A DNA stretch of 64,000 nt from Nymphaea colorata (Eukaryota; Streptophyta; Magnoliopsida; Nymphaeales; Nymphaeaceae), in the NCBI RefSeq assembly GCF_008831285.2, contig NW_022204508.1, positions 1,144,575 through 1,208,574 on the forward strand, in the 5' to 3' direction. The notes below the pieces were generated by a model. The model saw only the letters and a list, made by a program, of their open reading frames with translations. It was not told the DNA's origin and did not search any database. Positions within the stretch are counted from its first letter, which is position 1. Each line of letters starts with the position of its first letter. Shown in pieces: positions 42,497 to 54,735 of this stretch. The position numbers and the translations under genes were made by a program.

Positions 42497-45344
42497 GAAA
42501 TTAAAAAGATCAACCAATGGCTTAATGAAATGGAACAACATAAGAAAATGGTGGATTTTACAACACAAACCAAAAGTTAAGAGTGAGGTTCCTATTGGTG
42601 GTGAACATGACAATTCTGGAGAGATAACCCATCTCATAGGTACGCACAACCACCCACGGGTAGGGCAGATGATAAAGAGAAAGTAAAAGAACTCTTGTTT
42701 GATGGCTTCAAAGAGAGTAGTGCGCTCGAAAAGATGGTGTTTCTATTGTATCCATTCTAGGTCAAGGTGGCATTGAGAAAACAACTCTTGCAAAAATGGT
42801 TTTTAATGAAGTCAAAGAACAGTTTGGGAACCGCAGGTGGTGGGTTTGTGTTTCAGAGAAGCCAAATCTATGGGTCTGATGAAAAGATATGCAAGGAATC
42901 GGTCAGAGAACTTAAGGGTACCACTTCTTGAGTGATTTGTGCACACGATTACGGAGGGTGGTGGGGGAGACTTAGCAGCCATCCTGTTGGGAGGTGCCAA
43001 GGAAAGCAAAATTTTGATCACCAATAGGAAGGTAGAAGTCTCCAACGCATTGGTGCTAAAATTCATAAAATTGCCACAAATGTCTTTCGATGAAAGTTGG
43101 AGCTTGTTTCTGTGTGTGGCAAAGAACAAGAACGTGAATTAGAGAGTCACCATTTGAAACGTATTGGGGAGAAAATAGTGGTGAATGTGGTGGGTTGCCA
43201 CTTGTTCTTCAAACAGTAGGATCCTTAATAGGTACAAAAATGATGACGAAAGGTGACTGGAAGATGCCTGCCTCAACATCATCATCCTCTGAAGTATGTG
43301 GTAGCATTCTTCCTGGTCTCATGCTGAGCTACGATGACTTGGCACATTATCTGAGAGTTATTTTGTATATTGCTTCATTTATCCAAAGGATCATGAGATA
43401 AAAATGGATAGATTGGTCATGCAATGGATGGCACATGGATTGATTGACCAAAAGAAAGCCATTGATGTGGAAGTGACTGCTAACCAATGGATTAGTGACT
43501 TGATAAATCGGTTCATGATTGAAGAAACTGAATATAAGGATCTCAAATTACATGACATTTTGCATGACCTTGTCTTATATATAGGTGGAAAGGAATATAG
43601 TCATGCCTCTGCTACTGAGCACACCCACCATCTGTCATTACTTGGTGTCGACAATGCAGAAGTGCAAAAGCATAATGCCTCAAGAGCAGCAAATAAGTTG
43701 CGCACAATATTGACAAGTGAGTTGCCTTTGGTTTATACTAAAGACTTAGCCAATTTCAAGTAGTTGAGGATGTTGTCATTGAGGGAATGTCAGATCGATG
43801 AGCTGCCAAAGTCCATTGAAGACCTTGCACTTCTAAAATATTTGGATCTAAGCCATTCTCATGAGATGGTTGCCCAGTTCAATCGGGAGACTCTGTAACC
43901 TGCAAACATTGGATTTAAGTAATAGAAGAATTGGAGAGTTGCTCAAGGAAACAGGCGAAGTGTGCAACTTGAGGTATCTTGGCCTGAAAGATACATAAAA
44001 TTGGAATTTGTAGCTGAAGGCTTGGAGAAGCTTACTAATTTACGAACATTGCATAGGTTTATGGTATGCGATGACAAGGGGGATACAAGAGGATGCAATA
44101 TTAAGGAAATAAAAGACTTGAATAAACTAAAGGGGAATTGTCAATAGAAGGTTTGGGTGGGGGAAGGGTGAAAGTAATTGATGCACAGAAAGCAGAGCTT
44201 AAGGAGAAGCATGAACTAATTAAGGTGAAATTTGACTTCGAGGTGCGAGAGGATGATAAAGTTGGTAGTGCTTCTGAACAGAAGGGTTTGCTGGAGACTT
44301 TGAAACCTTCACATGGCATAGAGAGGTTGGAAATTTGGGGTTATACAGGAGATAGGCCTGCGTGGTATTCAGACACGAATTATGGGAAGCTGCGAACAGT
44401 ATGGCTGCTAAGTTGCCCATTATGGGCAACAGTTATAGGAATTAAATCATTGGAAGAATTGGGGGTCAGCAACTGCCCAACATTGTGTGAATTACGGAGC
44501 ATGCCTTTGCTGAAGTCCTTGGAGATTTGGGAGTGTGATGGGCTCAACACGATTGGTGACTTGCCTGCATTGGAGTCGTTGGATGTGAACAGATGTGAAA
44601 AGTTGAAGACTCGCTAACATGCCTGCATTGGAGTCGTTGGAGGTGAAGGGATGTGGTAGGGTAGAGCAAGTAGCTGATGATCACATGCCAGCTTTAAGGA
44701 GGTTGTGGTTGTCTGACCTGAACATTTTGAAGCAGCTCCCTAACCTCATTGATAGTGCAAGATAGGGATGGAAATTGCTTGAGCAACTACCTAACTTCAT
44801 GGAGTTGGGTTTGGATTCAGAATTGCCCAAGTGCAAGATTGGGATGGAAATTGCTTGAGCAAGTATCTAACCTCATTGAGTTGGGGTTCATTCAGAATCA
44901 GCAGTACTACTGCCATAGACATTGCCATCACAAGTACCCACATTTCTACCCTCCCTTACATGTCTGTATTTGAGAGGCAATAATGTTGATGAGGAGGTCA
45001 AATGGGGAAGGGTGCCCCAGTGGGTGTGGGGTTTCTCTCAACTGGAGGAATTTCACCTACGCTCTTTCTCTAAGGACATTAGCTAGCTTGGGGGCCACTG
45101 GCAATGCCTCCCGAAACTGAGAGGGCTATCGCTTTGGGACTTCCCCAATCTGAAGTCTCTGGTGAACGTGAATAATATTACTCCCCAACAACAACAAAAT
45201 GAAACTACATGTCCCACCGATGCACAGCAACAGATCGCCTGCCTCTCCAACCTTCAATCGTTGACAATCGACTCATGTCCAGTACTCCATCTGCCGCAGG
45301 AGTTAACAGACCATCTTGGGGAAAGACTAGACACATATAGATAA
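42497..45344 (+). pseudogene. CNL-B': NB-ARC LRR resistance pseudogene (copy 2)
   Basis: Counterpart of CNL-B, beginning at the gap inside the coiled-coil to NB-ARC linker, so its 5' end is unseen. The P-loop reads [11 protein letters not shown] (42760-42792): Gly before Lys is changed to Glu, which should harm nucleotide binding. It shares with copy 1 the missing kinase-2 stretch (near 42938-42953) and the Trp-to-TAG at 43761-43763. It keeps the RADDKEKVKELL frame near 42665 that copy 1 has lost, but has its own frameshifts near 42870, 43045, 43130, 43185 and 43862. The LRR ends LPQELTDHLGERL. Because the two copies have different small breaks, some may be sequencing errors. Confidence 0.85.
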
Positions 45345-46289
45345 TGTTACTGAAAATCAGTGACAAATGGTAATTAATTATTTTGGTTAAATATGTGTGT
45401 TTCCATTCATTGCCTCTTCTTTTTCCCTCTCCCTCTTGTTTGATTTGGGTCCGGTAAATTGAAGTGTTGTTGAACTGAACTGGCATACCTTTTATGCATC
45501 AATGGAGTCTTGTCTAGCTCTTTTAAATTCCTCAAAATGATGACCAACTCTATGATTTGATTTTTTTTTTGTAATTGAAAACAAAGATCAATTATGTGAA
45601 TACCAGCAGGTACCATGTATAAATGATAAATCTGATGCTATTTGGGCCAAATAGAAGGCAATGTCCTTTTTTGGCTTGAATCTGTACAGATACTAAAATT
45701 TACCTTTTTCCTTTAAGAAAATTTTTAAAAACAATTTTAAATATTATTTTGTTTTCAATCCATCAATTGATGCCAAAGGCCCTGATTTATTAGCTGATAT
45801 GATAAAATCCCAAGTTGGCCATTATTTGACCGGCCTTCAAAGGTTTTCACATTTAGGCCATTAATATGCATTTAATGATCTTCATAAATTTAAAACACAA
45901 ACCCACAGTCTGAAAATGCGCCTACATTCTTAACTTTTAAGAAGATGCACTTGCTAGCACTATACACATTTCTTCAAAATTATATGAGATGTTTGAAAAA
46001 AAATTGGAAACTGCTTATAGTTGAATAATTTATAATTCATGCATTTTATAGTGTGTTTTTTAACTCAGATGGTATATGAAAGCATTGACATTATAAAACT
46101 TTTTGCAAAGTGTAAGATTCTAAGAAATGACACCAACATGTCCATATGAGGCTTTTGGATCGGTTGTTTTATGAGGAAGCAGGCCCTGCTGGATCACTGT
46201 TTCTCAGCAATTTACTGATTATAATATGGCCAAAATTCAGTGACAGCAAGTGAATGTATAACAAGCCTGGCTTGCCCCAGCCGTCAAGA
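45345..46289. other. 3' flank of CNL-B' (copy 2)
   Basis: Same as 23322-24284 with minor substitutions. No gene. Confidence 0.6.
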
Positions 46290-47060
46290 TCCAAGCAAAA
46301 ATGAAAAGAAAAAAATAGACTTTGTAGTTTGTAGACAGTGGTATGGACCACAATATATAATTGGCAAACAATCCCGTGCATTGCATAAACTTTATTTTTG
46401 TCAAAAAGAAAAAACACTTAAATTTGATCAAGATAAACATCTGGGTTAAAATCAGACCCAACTATTCCACACCCTTCACACACTTATCAAAAAAGCTTCT
46501 AAAGCTGAAGCTTTCCTCTCTTATTTTCCTTTCATTTCTACAACTTGCTGTCCTTCTGTCGGCAAGCAGATTGCAAATGCGGTCGAGTTCTACTGTTATA
46601 CAGACACACACACACACACACACACAGATATATATATATATATATATATATATGTAGCCTGTATGTATGTATGTAATATATATATATATATATATAAGCC
46701 ACAGCAACAACCGAGGTACTTAATGAACTGTACCTTTTTACCACTGTGCGAAAAATGTTGGATTTCTTCTTTTAAACCCTCAACTGCAGCTTTATGTGTA
46801 TGAAATCAAGAAAGCCAACATGAAAGCAAATTGCTAGAAAAACTAGCAAGAAAACCTAGCCTGGCCATGTAATTGGCCTGAACCAACCTTGCCTGTCTAG
46901 TGCCACTTGATCTTAATTTGTTGCTATTGTTAGAGAGACCTTTCACACTTAGTACTGAGCTCATGGTTCTGTCAAACAGAGTCTGTTGAAAAACAACTGC
47001 TGAACTAGATTTGTATGAGTCCCAGACATCCTGATCCTAAGCCCAATCATGGGGACATCA
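46290..47060. repeat. CNL upstream block, longer version (copy 2)
   Basis: As 24285-24770 but with ~300 bp more (46531-46831), including the (AC)n(TA)n microsatellite at 46605-46695. The extra part has a counterpart at 18995-19370, so the long form is ancestral. Confidence 0.6.
46605..46695. repeat. (AC)n(TA)n microsatellite
   Basis: Uninterrupted AC then TA repeats, a 'gtatgtatgtatgta' break, then TA again. Confidence 0.95.
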
Positions 47061-47064
47061 TGTT

Positions 47065-47185
47065 AAACGAGTACTAACTAAACGAGTTAACAGAAACAGT
47101 ACATGTTTAGCAAAGCAAGCTAAATAAGTTGGGTTTGAGCTCGATGTCGTATCGTCAAGTTGAGCTCGAGCTTGAGTTTTTGAGT
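47065..47185. mobile_element. Degenerate hAT-like subterminal fragment (copy 2)
   Basis: Counterpart of 24775-24900, with gagctcgagcttgag words and no recognisable terminus. Confidence 0.3.
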
Positions 47186-47604
47186 CAGTCAATATTCGTT
47201 TTGATTTAAATTTATGTTCAATTTTAAACAAATGTCTATCCGATATCCATGTATTTTGGAAGTCGATTCTTAAAATATCATATACTGTGGTTTGAAATGA
47301 TTAGTTGTTTATTTAGAAGCTGGATTTGTATATAGAATGCTAATTAAAAAGTCAAATTCATATAAAATTCAGATTATGAATATAAAAGTTAGATTGAAAT
47401 GTTGTCACATTTGAATTCGTTTTGAAATACGTGGACCATATCCAATAAATCGGACATTTATTGTTTCCAATTTCATCCCATTCTTAATAAAACATGGGAG
47501 CCTACTGCTGGTCAGTTTGCATCGGTAACTGGACATTATAAAATGATACATATGGTCCAAATCCAATTTATTGGCATCCTAAGGCTTGGATCATCAAAAA
47601 GAAA

Positions 47605-49500
47605 ACAATATTGACATTTAAAAAACGTCAGTTAAAAATTTCTAGACCACCATTAATACTTTTATTGATGGATGTCAGGATCCATGAGTGTAGATTGTGC
47701 TACTAAATATTTCAATGATGGGGTCCACTAGACCGTTAGTAGATGTCAAATTATACTAATGGCTGTTGCTGTTAGTGTATTGCATGGGGTAGCGACGCTT
47801 GCTTACATCAGTCAGTCATTTGTGCACTTACACTGAAAATCGTGGCCCTCTTGTATTGCTGAGGATTTACTGACATGCCCGCAGCCATCCCTACAGTATA
47901 CCATATATAGTAATGACTGGCTACCGTCAGTGCACTTTTTACTAAGGAAATACCCACCAGAAAAAATTAATATTTAATATTGTCAATTGCTTCCTGTCAG
48001 TAATGGTTATTTTATGGACGCTAGATTGCACTTTTACTGATGTGAGATACCTGTCAGTAAAAGGTTGTAATATGTTTTATATTATACTATATCATGTACA
48101 ACCTGAAAAATAGGAATACAAAAAAACCTTGCACGATATCAATAACAGAACAAAATGCAATCAATGTATTATACAGAACATATTATTGATTAACAGACAA
48201 ATGAATGGATATTATCCTTAATAACAAGTACATATGTATGAATAAGTCTAACAATTTTTTGATACATGTAGCCCATCTTAGATATTCCAATGGTATTGGT
48301 AATAATATTCAAAACATGAAACAAAGTCCAATAATCTAGACTTCAAATTTCATCTATACTTATCAATGGCATAAATCAGGCGGCAAAGTTGCATAGAACA
48401 AGTAAAATATGTTACGAGAAATGGTATGCATGATTTCAATATAAAATATATTTGAAACTTAACCGAATGATCCCACAAGTGAAGCTATAATTTGATTTAC
48501 ACTATCTACGAGCATATCTACCTTTGTACACTTAGTATCTACCTTGGGGACCTTAACACAAGTTGTCTCAAGCTCAGACACTTTAATTTAACTTCATCAT
48601 ATGGTGCACATTTTTCCTCAAGTACAACTAGTTTTTCTTGTATAGTATTGACTTGTTTTCTTAATGCTGCATTTTGTGCTTCGAGTTGATTCTTGCTTGT
48701 GCTTCCAGTAGGAAATTGTGAAGGTTTCACACTTAGTATTCAATGGTGGTCTACCGTGGCTGATTAAAGGTAGGTTCAATGGTTGTTAGTGGCAAGCAAC
48801 ACAGATGTGGGGGAAGCTGTGGATGACAAACAGAGGAAAATCGAATGGGGATTGCAACCGGCGTGGAACCAAAAATTTTTCATGAAGGGGGTTGAAGTAA
48901 AGTTTCTAAATTTTGACTTTTCCAAAATTTTTATATAGGACAAGCGAAATTTTCTAAAATTTACATGTTTTTTTTTTTTTTTTTTGCTGTGGGCTCTCCC
49001 TTGGATTCGCCCCTGATTGCAACAGAAAAATAAGGATAAGTGTTCATTGATGGAAGACGAAAAACCATCAGTCATAAAGGAAGTGATATCATGAGAAACT
49101 GTGAGCAAGCTTTTAAACATACGCTGACAGAAGAAACAACGTCACCTAGATAAATACTGATGGCATTTATACGCCGTTCGTAAAAGTTGTATATTTATTG
49201 ATGTGCTCAAGATAACTCAGTAAACAATGGGTTGTCTACACGTTTAAGGGAAGACCCACCATTAGTGACAGCGGAATCGAACATTAGTGACTTAATAAGC
49301 CGTGATGGTTCTCATTGGACGTTAGTGATACTCATTTCAATACTGATGGTTCCCATAATAGTTGGTAAATATCTAGTCTTTACAGATGCCTATGGACATG
49401 TCATCAATCAACATGATGCTCTTCATTGTCACCGTCGTTAACAAGTCAACCGAATTTTTACTGATGGTTTCCTTCTAGCCATCAGTATTTTTTTTTTTGG
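47605..49500. mobile_element. Possible decayed CACTA element (copy 2)
   Basis: Counterpart of 25320-27215 with the same tactgatgg / ccatcagta motif scatter and the same short coiled-coil frame on the minus strand (48539-48730). Class and borders equally uncertain. Confidence 0.4.
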
Positions 49501-49714
49501 TGGGAGTGGATCCCTGATGCATTCCACAAGATTCAAATATCTTCTCCATCTTCGAATTTGGGCGCACAGGGCCTCTTAATGTACAATAGGTTATCGGTCC
49601 AACTTATCTTAATATTTGCTCAATATAAAATGGTATGTGTAATGTTCATCAGTAGCCATGTCTCCATTTACATCACACCCTTTCTTTGGATTTAAGCAAG
49701 GAGCTTAAAGTATA

Positions 49715-50110
49715 GTAATCACTCCAAAAGAGAAAGATTTAAAGAGAGAGACATTAACAAGAGAGATTAATAAAAGAGAGACGAAAACTAGAAAAAAAAA
49801 GAGAGGGAAAACGAGAGATTAGTTAAAGAAGAGGGAGAACACAAAAAACAAAGAAAGAAGTAAAAAGAGTGAGAGAGGGAAGTTCAAAAAAGGAAAAGAT
49901 AGAGATTGAAAGAAAGAGCAAATGAAGAGGAAAGTAAAAATTGGAGAGGTTAACGAGAGAGCAACCTAAAAGAAAGAGTGGGAGAGAGAAAGATATTTAA
50001 AAGAGAGAGAATTAAAAAAAAAAGAGAGTTTCAAAAAAAGAGATAGTTGAAAAGACAGATTTTTAAGAAAATAAAGAAAGAGAGAATTAAAAAGACAAAC
50101 TTGCATTGTT
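49715..50110. repeat. Purine-rich tract (copy 2)
   Basis: Counterpart of 27420-27830. Confidence 0.85.
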
Positions 50111-50719
50111 CATATTTCCAAAGCTTTAAGAAAAATCCTTCTCTCTCCGAATCCATCTCTATGGATTCATTGGCTTGACATGAAATCAAAAAGTCAAAAA
50201 AAATAGAAAAGATCAACATACCTTGATAAAGTCGAAGAATAAATCACTTCTTTGCTTCCACTATCAAATAAGGTCATCAAATGAGGACTCCAATGAGTTG
50301 AAGAAAGTAGACAAGAGCCTTTCATGAGCTCATCGATTATAAAAATTGAAGAAGAAGAAATATGCAAGATTGAAAATGAGGAAGCACTGAAGAGAGATAT
50401 TAAAGTGAAAAGAGGATAAGAAGAAAGTTTGGAGTAGGAGAGGGAAGACTTCAAGGGGTTGTCAGGCATATTAGAAGGTAGAAATGAAAAAGTATTTACA
50501 AAGAGAGAGGGCTCGAAGGGGTTGATGATGTATTAGAAGGTAGAAACGAATGATTATTTATACATGAAAAAGACCCAATGACATTTTAGTATTTTTTTAA
50601 GTATAATTAGTTATTAATTAGTTATTATTGGCTTCAAATTACATAATTTCCTAATAAGGTTAAAATTGTTCAAAAAATTGAGCGAGAGTTTGACTGTGCC
50701 AAGGTCAAGCTATTCCCAA

Positions 50720-51120
50720 GCACCCAGCAAGCTAGGCCTAGCTGAGCGGCAGACAACAGACCTAAAATGTGCTTCAGGCCAGCCACATGGCTTGTTTTGT
50801 CCGGCTGTAAGCCTAGCATGGCCAGCTGCAGGCGTAGCTTGGCTAGCCGCAGAGAGGCCTAGACTGGCCTGGCCAGAAACAGGCCGGCCACTGACATATC
50901 CTAACGAGGCAAGACCTGTTGAGCCGCCGGGGCCATACCTGGTTAAGCCAGGCTTGCGTTCTGGCCGCCGGTACAGCCTGGTGCGACCTAGCCTACCCAT
51001 ACCAAGCTAGGCTTGGCCAGGTCCTGTGCATATCCTGTCGTTCTAGGTACGGCCTGACAGTGCCTTGCTGCACCAAATATGTCTTGCTACGCAGAAGTGG
51101 GCTCCACAGACAGGGACAGG
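50720..51120. repeat. GC-rich degenerate repeat block (copy 2)
   Basis: Counterpart of 28430-28830 with a few substitutions. The T run that follows is shorter here (12 versus about 20). Confidence 0.6.
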
Positions 51121-51299
51121 GCAGTTTGGTTTTTTTTTTTTTGAGAAAATGAGGGTACATTTGAAAAAATGAAGGATATTTAGTGAAAATCAATGGCATT
51201 TTGGAAATTTAAAGATATCTTAAAAAAATCAAGGGTATTCTGATGATTTTGAACAAGAAATCAATGACATTTTGGAAAATGGCCGTAATGCTTCGATTC

Positions 51300-52075
51300 T
51301 TGAGCCTAGAAAGGATTTGCAACTTAACTTTGGATCCAAAACCAGACCCAAATATTTGGGTTTGTCAAATTTATAATTTTGGAGTTGGAAATGGATACAA
51401 ATAATAAATTTGAAACTCAAATGTGGATCTAGGTTTGGAAATTGACCTACGTCTCAGATTTGGATCTGGATCTAGATCAAAAGCTTAAAATGCATCTAGA
51501 GTCATACATTTGGATTTGGATATGAAATTCAGATTCAGTCTAATATTAGATTTAGATATGGACTGAGATGAGAACATGGAATGAGATCTAAATTTCGAAT
51601 TTGTCCAAGGGTTTGGATTCGGACAACTATTTGGGTCAAGATTTTGGATTCTTGGATCTAGACTGGATCTAAATATGATCCAAAGGCTCAAATTTGGATA
51701 AAATGGATACAGAATTTGGATTTGGATCAAGATTCAGATATATTGGATCCATGTTTTGATCTGAAAGCCTGTTTTGTATCTGAAAACTATGATATGGATC
51801 TAGGGATCTGTTTCAGAAATGTTACTGGGATTTAGATATGGATTTGGATGTAGGGATTTGTTTTGGATATGAAGATGAGATTTGGATCTAGCGATCTGTT
51901 TTAGCTTTGGAGCTGGGATTTGGATCTAAATCTAGATTTAGGGATCTGTTTTGGGTCATTGCATGTGTTTTTAGATTGGATCCACACTTGATTTTGGATC
52001 TGAAGTATAAAATTAGTCAAAATTTGGGTTGAACTTGGGTTCAAAGTCTGAAATTTAGTTCCAAATGAGCCACAA
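51300..52075. repeat. GGATCT/GGATTT minisatellite-like region (copy 2)
   Basis: Counterpart of 29020-29790. Confidence 0.75.
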
Positions 52076-52224
52076 AAATAATTGACCATCAAATCGAAGG
52101 AGAAATGATCCAAATTAGGGGAAATTGAAGTGTTTGGGACTAAAACTCATTGAAATTTGTTGTAAATTTGTCAAAATATGCAGCTTTGGAAAAATTTGGA
52201 GGGGAGAACACACACATCCATTTT

Positions 52225-52960
52225 TTGCAATTTAAAGAAATAACAGCTATAAGAATTGAACTAACATTCATACTTTCACTGGCCGGTCAGTCTGACCAAC
52301 TATGGTATAGTATTGCTCAGGCTTCCTCTCTAGGAGATGGTAGAGTAAATTGCCATGGTCATGAATTTTATAGAATTATCACAGGCGGACATGAAATGCT
52401 ATTTAGTTTCTCTACTTTGCGAAATTAAATTTAAATTTGACTAATCAGATTCTGTTGAAAGGAGAAGAATAAGAAGAAAGCAAGAAGGAAATATTCTACC
52501 TAGAAACTACATATTGGACAACTAAGAGACGTAAGGATAGTCAACAATCTGATTTGCGTTCTCACATTATTCTCATCACTGCCGTAATTTCTTCTATAAC
52601 TCTGACAAGTCTTTCAAGTTATTGGTATTTGTTTTTTTTAATATTTTAAAGCAAGAAAAATAATTACTGCAGACAATATTAAAACAAATAATTTCTATTT
52701 TAAAAAATGAATCACAGTCTGGAAAAAAAGACTATCAATATGTTCTTGATTACTGGATCGGGGTCAAATAACTGAATGGTATTAAGTGATCACGTGCCAC
52801 TGTGGTAAATATATATCCGGCACCATGTTACACTAGTTAGGATGTGATTTAGGAAGTTTTTCATCTTTACTTTAATATCATTCTTATTTTATTAGCTTAC
52901 CCCTGCATGAGCGCACTTCGCCTCTAATGTTCTTTTTTTTTCTTAATTGTCAGTGAAGTA
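52225..52960. repeat. CNL upstream block near CNL-C' (copy 2)
   Basis: Counterpart of 29950-30680. Confidence 0.55.
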
Positions 52961-53046
52961 CAAATCCAGGTGACGTAGAAGATTGGGGTTGAGGTTTCTT
53001 CTGGATTTATTTAGCAGCAGTCATGGATCAATGTTGCATTTATGTA

Positions 53047-53237
53047 TAGAGAGAGAGAGAGAGAGAGAGAGAGCCAGCAAAGATCAACCTTATTCATAAT
53101 AAAAGTTATATAGTAGATCAACCTTATTTATATTGTAAAAAGAGACAGACAAGCCAAGGAGAGAGGGGGGGGGGGAGGGAGACACACAGAAGAGAGAGAG
53201 GCAAATCTAGGATAGACAGAAAGAGATTAATATATAC

Positions 53238-53268
<31 letters not shown>

Positions 53269-53285
53269 CACATACACACTCTCTC
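53047..53285. repeat. Microsatellite cluster (copy 2)
   Basis: (GA)n, poly-G, (TA)n and AC tracts matching 30771-31012 but with different repeat numbers. Confidence 0.9.
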
Positions 53286-53821
53286 ATGTGACTTTATGCC
53301 AATCTTAACATTATGACAAATGTTGGATATGGTTTAATGGATTCAATATTTACTTTTGTGACCAAGCCCAAATTTGACTCTAAAGTCCAGCAAATTGCTT
53401 GCAGCAGCATTTGGTCACATTCAATATCAAAATAAATGTGAGTTGAAGATTGAATATGCAAAATTTACAAAATCTGATAAACAAGAGCATTAACACGAAA
53501 TCTGACAAACCTGAAAAGAGGAACTCTAAGAGATTTAGAAGGCTTGGGTTGGGGATTCTTTCCTTCAGATTTATTTAACTGCTAGTAAATTAAATAATTT
53601 AACTTCTTCTTTAGCATAACTTAGTAAAAAAATGTGTGATTGAGTATTTCCTATGTGCCATATTATTATAAACATATTTCACCAGATTGAAGAGGGAAAC
53701 GGGTCACACCACTACTGAAGGGAAAATTCATTTGAATGGCAGACACAGACAGGACAAAATAAGCAGCAATTTGATTGAAGCCGAGGGCTGGATGACTTTT
53801 TATATTAAAGCGACTTGATGA

Positions 53822-54517
53822 AATGTCAGATACATGAGCTACCAAACTCCCATTCAAAACCTTTCACTTCTAAAATATCTTGATCTAAGCTTTTCTGATG
53901 TGAGACAGTTGCCCAATTCAATCGGTAGACTCTAGAACCTGCAAACATTGAATTTAAATCATAGTGAAATTGAAGAGCTGCCCAACGAAATGGAAGAACT
54001 CTGCAACTAGAGGTATCTTGGGCTTGAACATGCAACGTGTTTGAATTTTATAGCCGAAGGTTTGGGAAACTTTTTATAGCCGAAGGCTTGGGGAAGCTTA
54101 CCAATTTATGGACCTTAAAAAGGTTTCTTGTATGTGATGGCAAAGGGGACATAAGGGGATGAAATATTAGGGAACTGAAAGACTTGAACAAACTAAAGGG
54201 GTACTTGTCAGTAGAACGTTTGGAAGGGGAAAGGGTGAAAGTAATTGATGCAAAAGGCACATATCTTAAGGTGAAGCACGAGCTAATTGGTGTGGAATTA
54301 GACTTCAAGGTGGGAAAAAATGACATAGTGGGCAGTGCTTCGGAACAGAAGGGTTTGCTGGAGGCTTTGGAATCTCCACATGGCATAGAGAGCTTGGCAA
54401 TTTGTGATTATAAAGGTGAAAGGCCTGTGTGGTATTTGGACACCAACTATGTGGAGCTGCAGACATTACGGCTCCAATGTTGCCCATTGTGGGCAACAGT
54501 GATAGGAATTAAATCAT
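53822..54517 (+). pseudogene. CNL-C' LRR pseudogene, part upstream of the hAT (copy 2)
   Basis: Same 5'-truncated LRR relic as 31552 onward, with the same stops and the same local duplication of 'tttatagccgaagg'. The frame LNKLKGYLSVERLEG ... LWATVIGIKSL runs straight into the transposon at 54518. The gene therefore breaks ~185 bp earlier than in copy 1. Confidence 0.85.
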
Positions 54518-54735
54518 TAGGGCTGTTCAACGAGTCGAGCTACTCGAGCTCGACTCGTTTAACTCGACTCGTATGTTTAAACGAGCTGCTTATTTAGTTA
54601 AACGAGTCGAGCTCGAGTTGACGAGCCGACTCGTTTAATTAATCGAGTCGAGTTCGAGTTCATGTGAGGGAACTCGTTAAACTCGAATCGGCTCGATTAT
54701 TTAGTAAACCAGTTTTTTTAAAACCGGTTCAAAAT
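54518..54735. repeat. hAT left terminal and subterminal repeats (copy 2)
   Basis: TAGGGCTGTTCAACGAGTCG followed by gctcgagctcgactcg-type words, as in copy 1. Confidence 0.8.

Noticed and set aside
42362-42686. ORFs spanning the N run
   Set aside because: They contain 100 unknown bases and cannot be supported.
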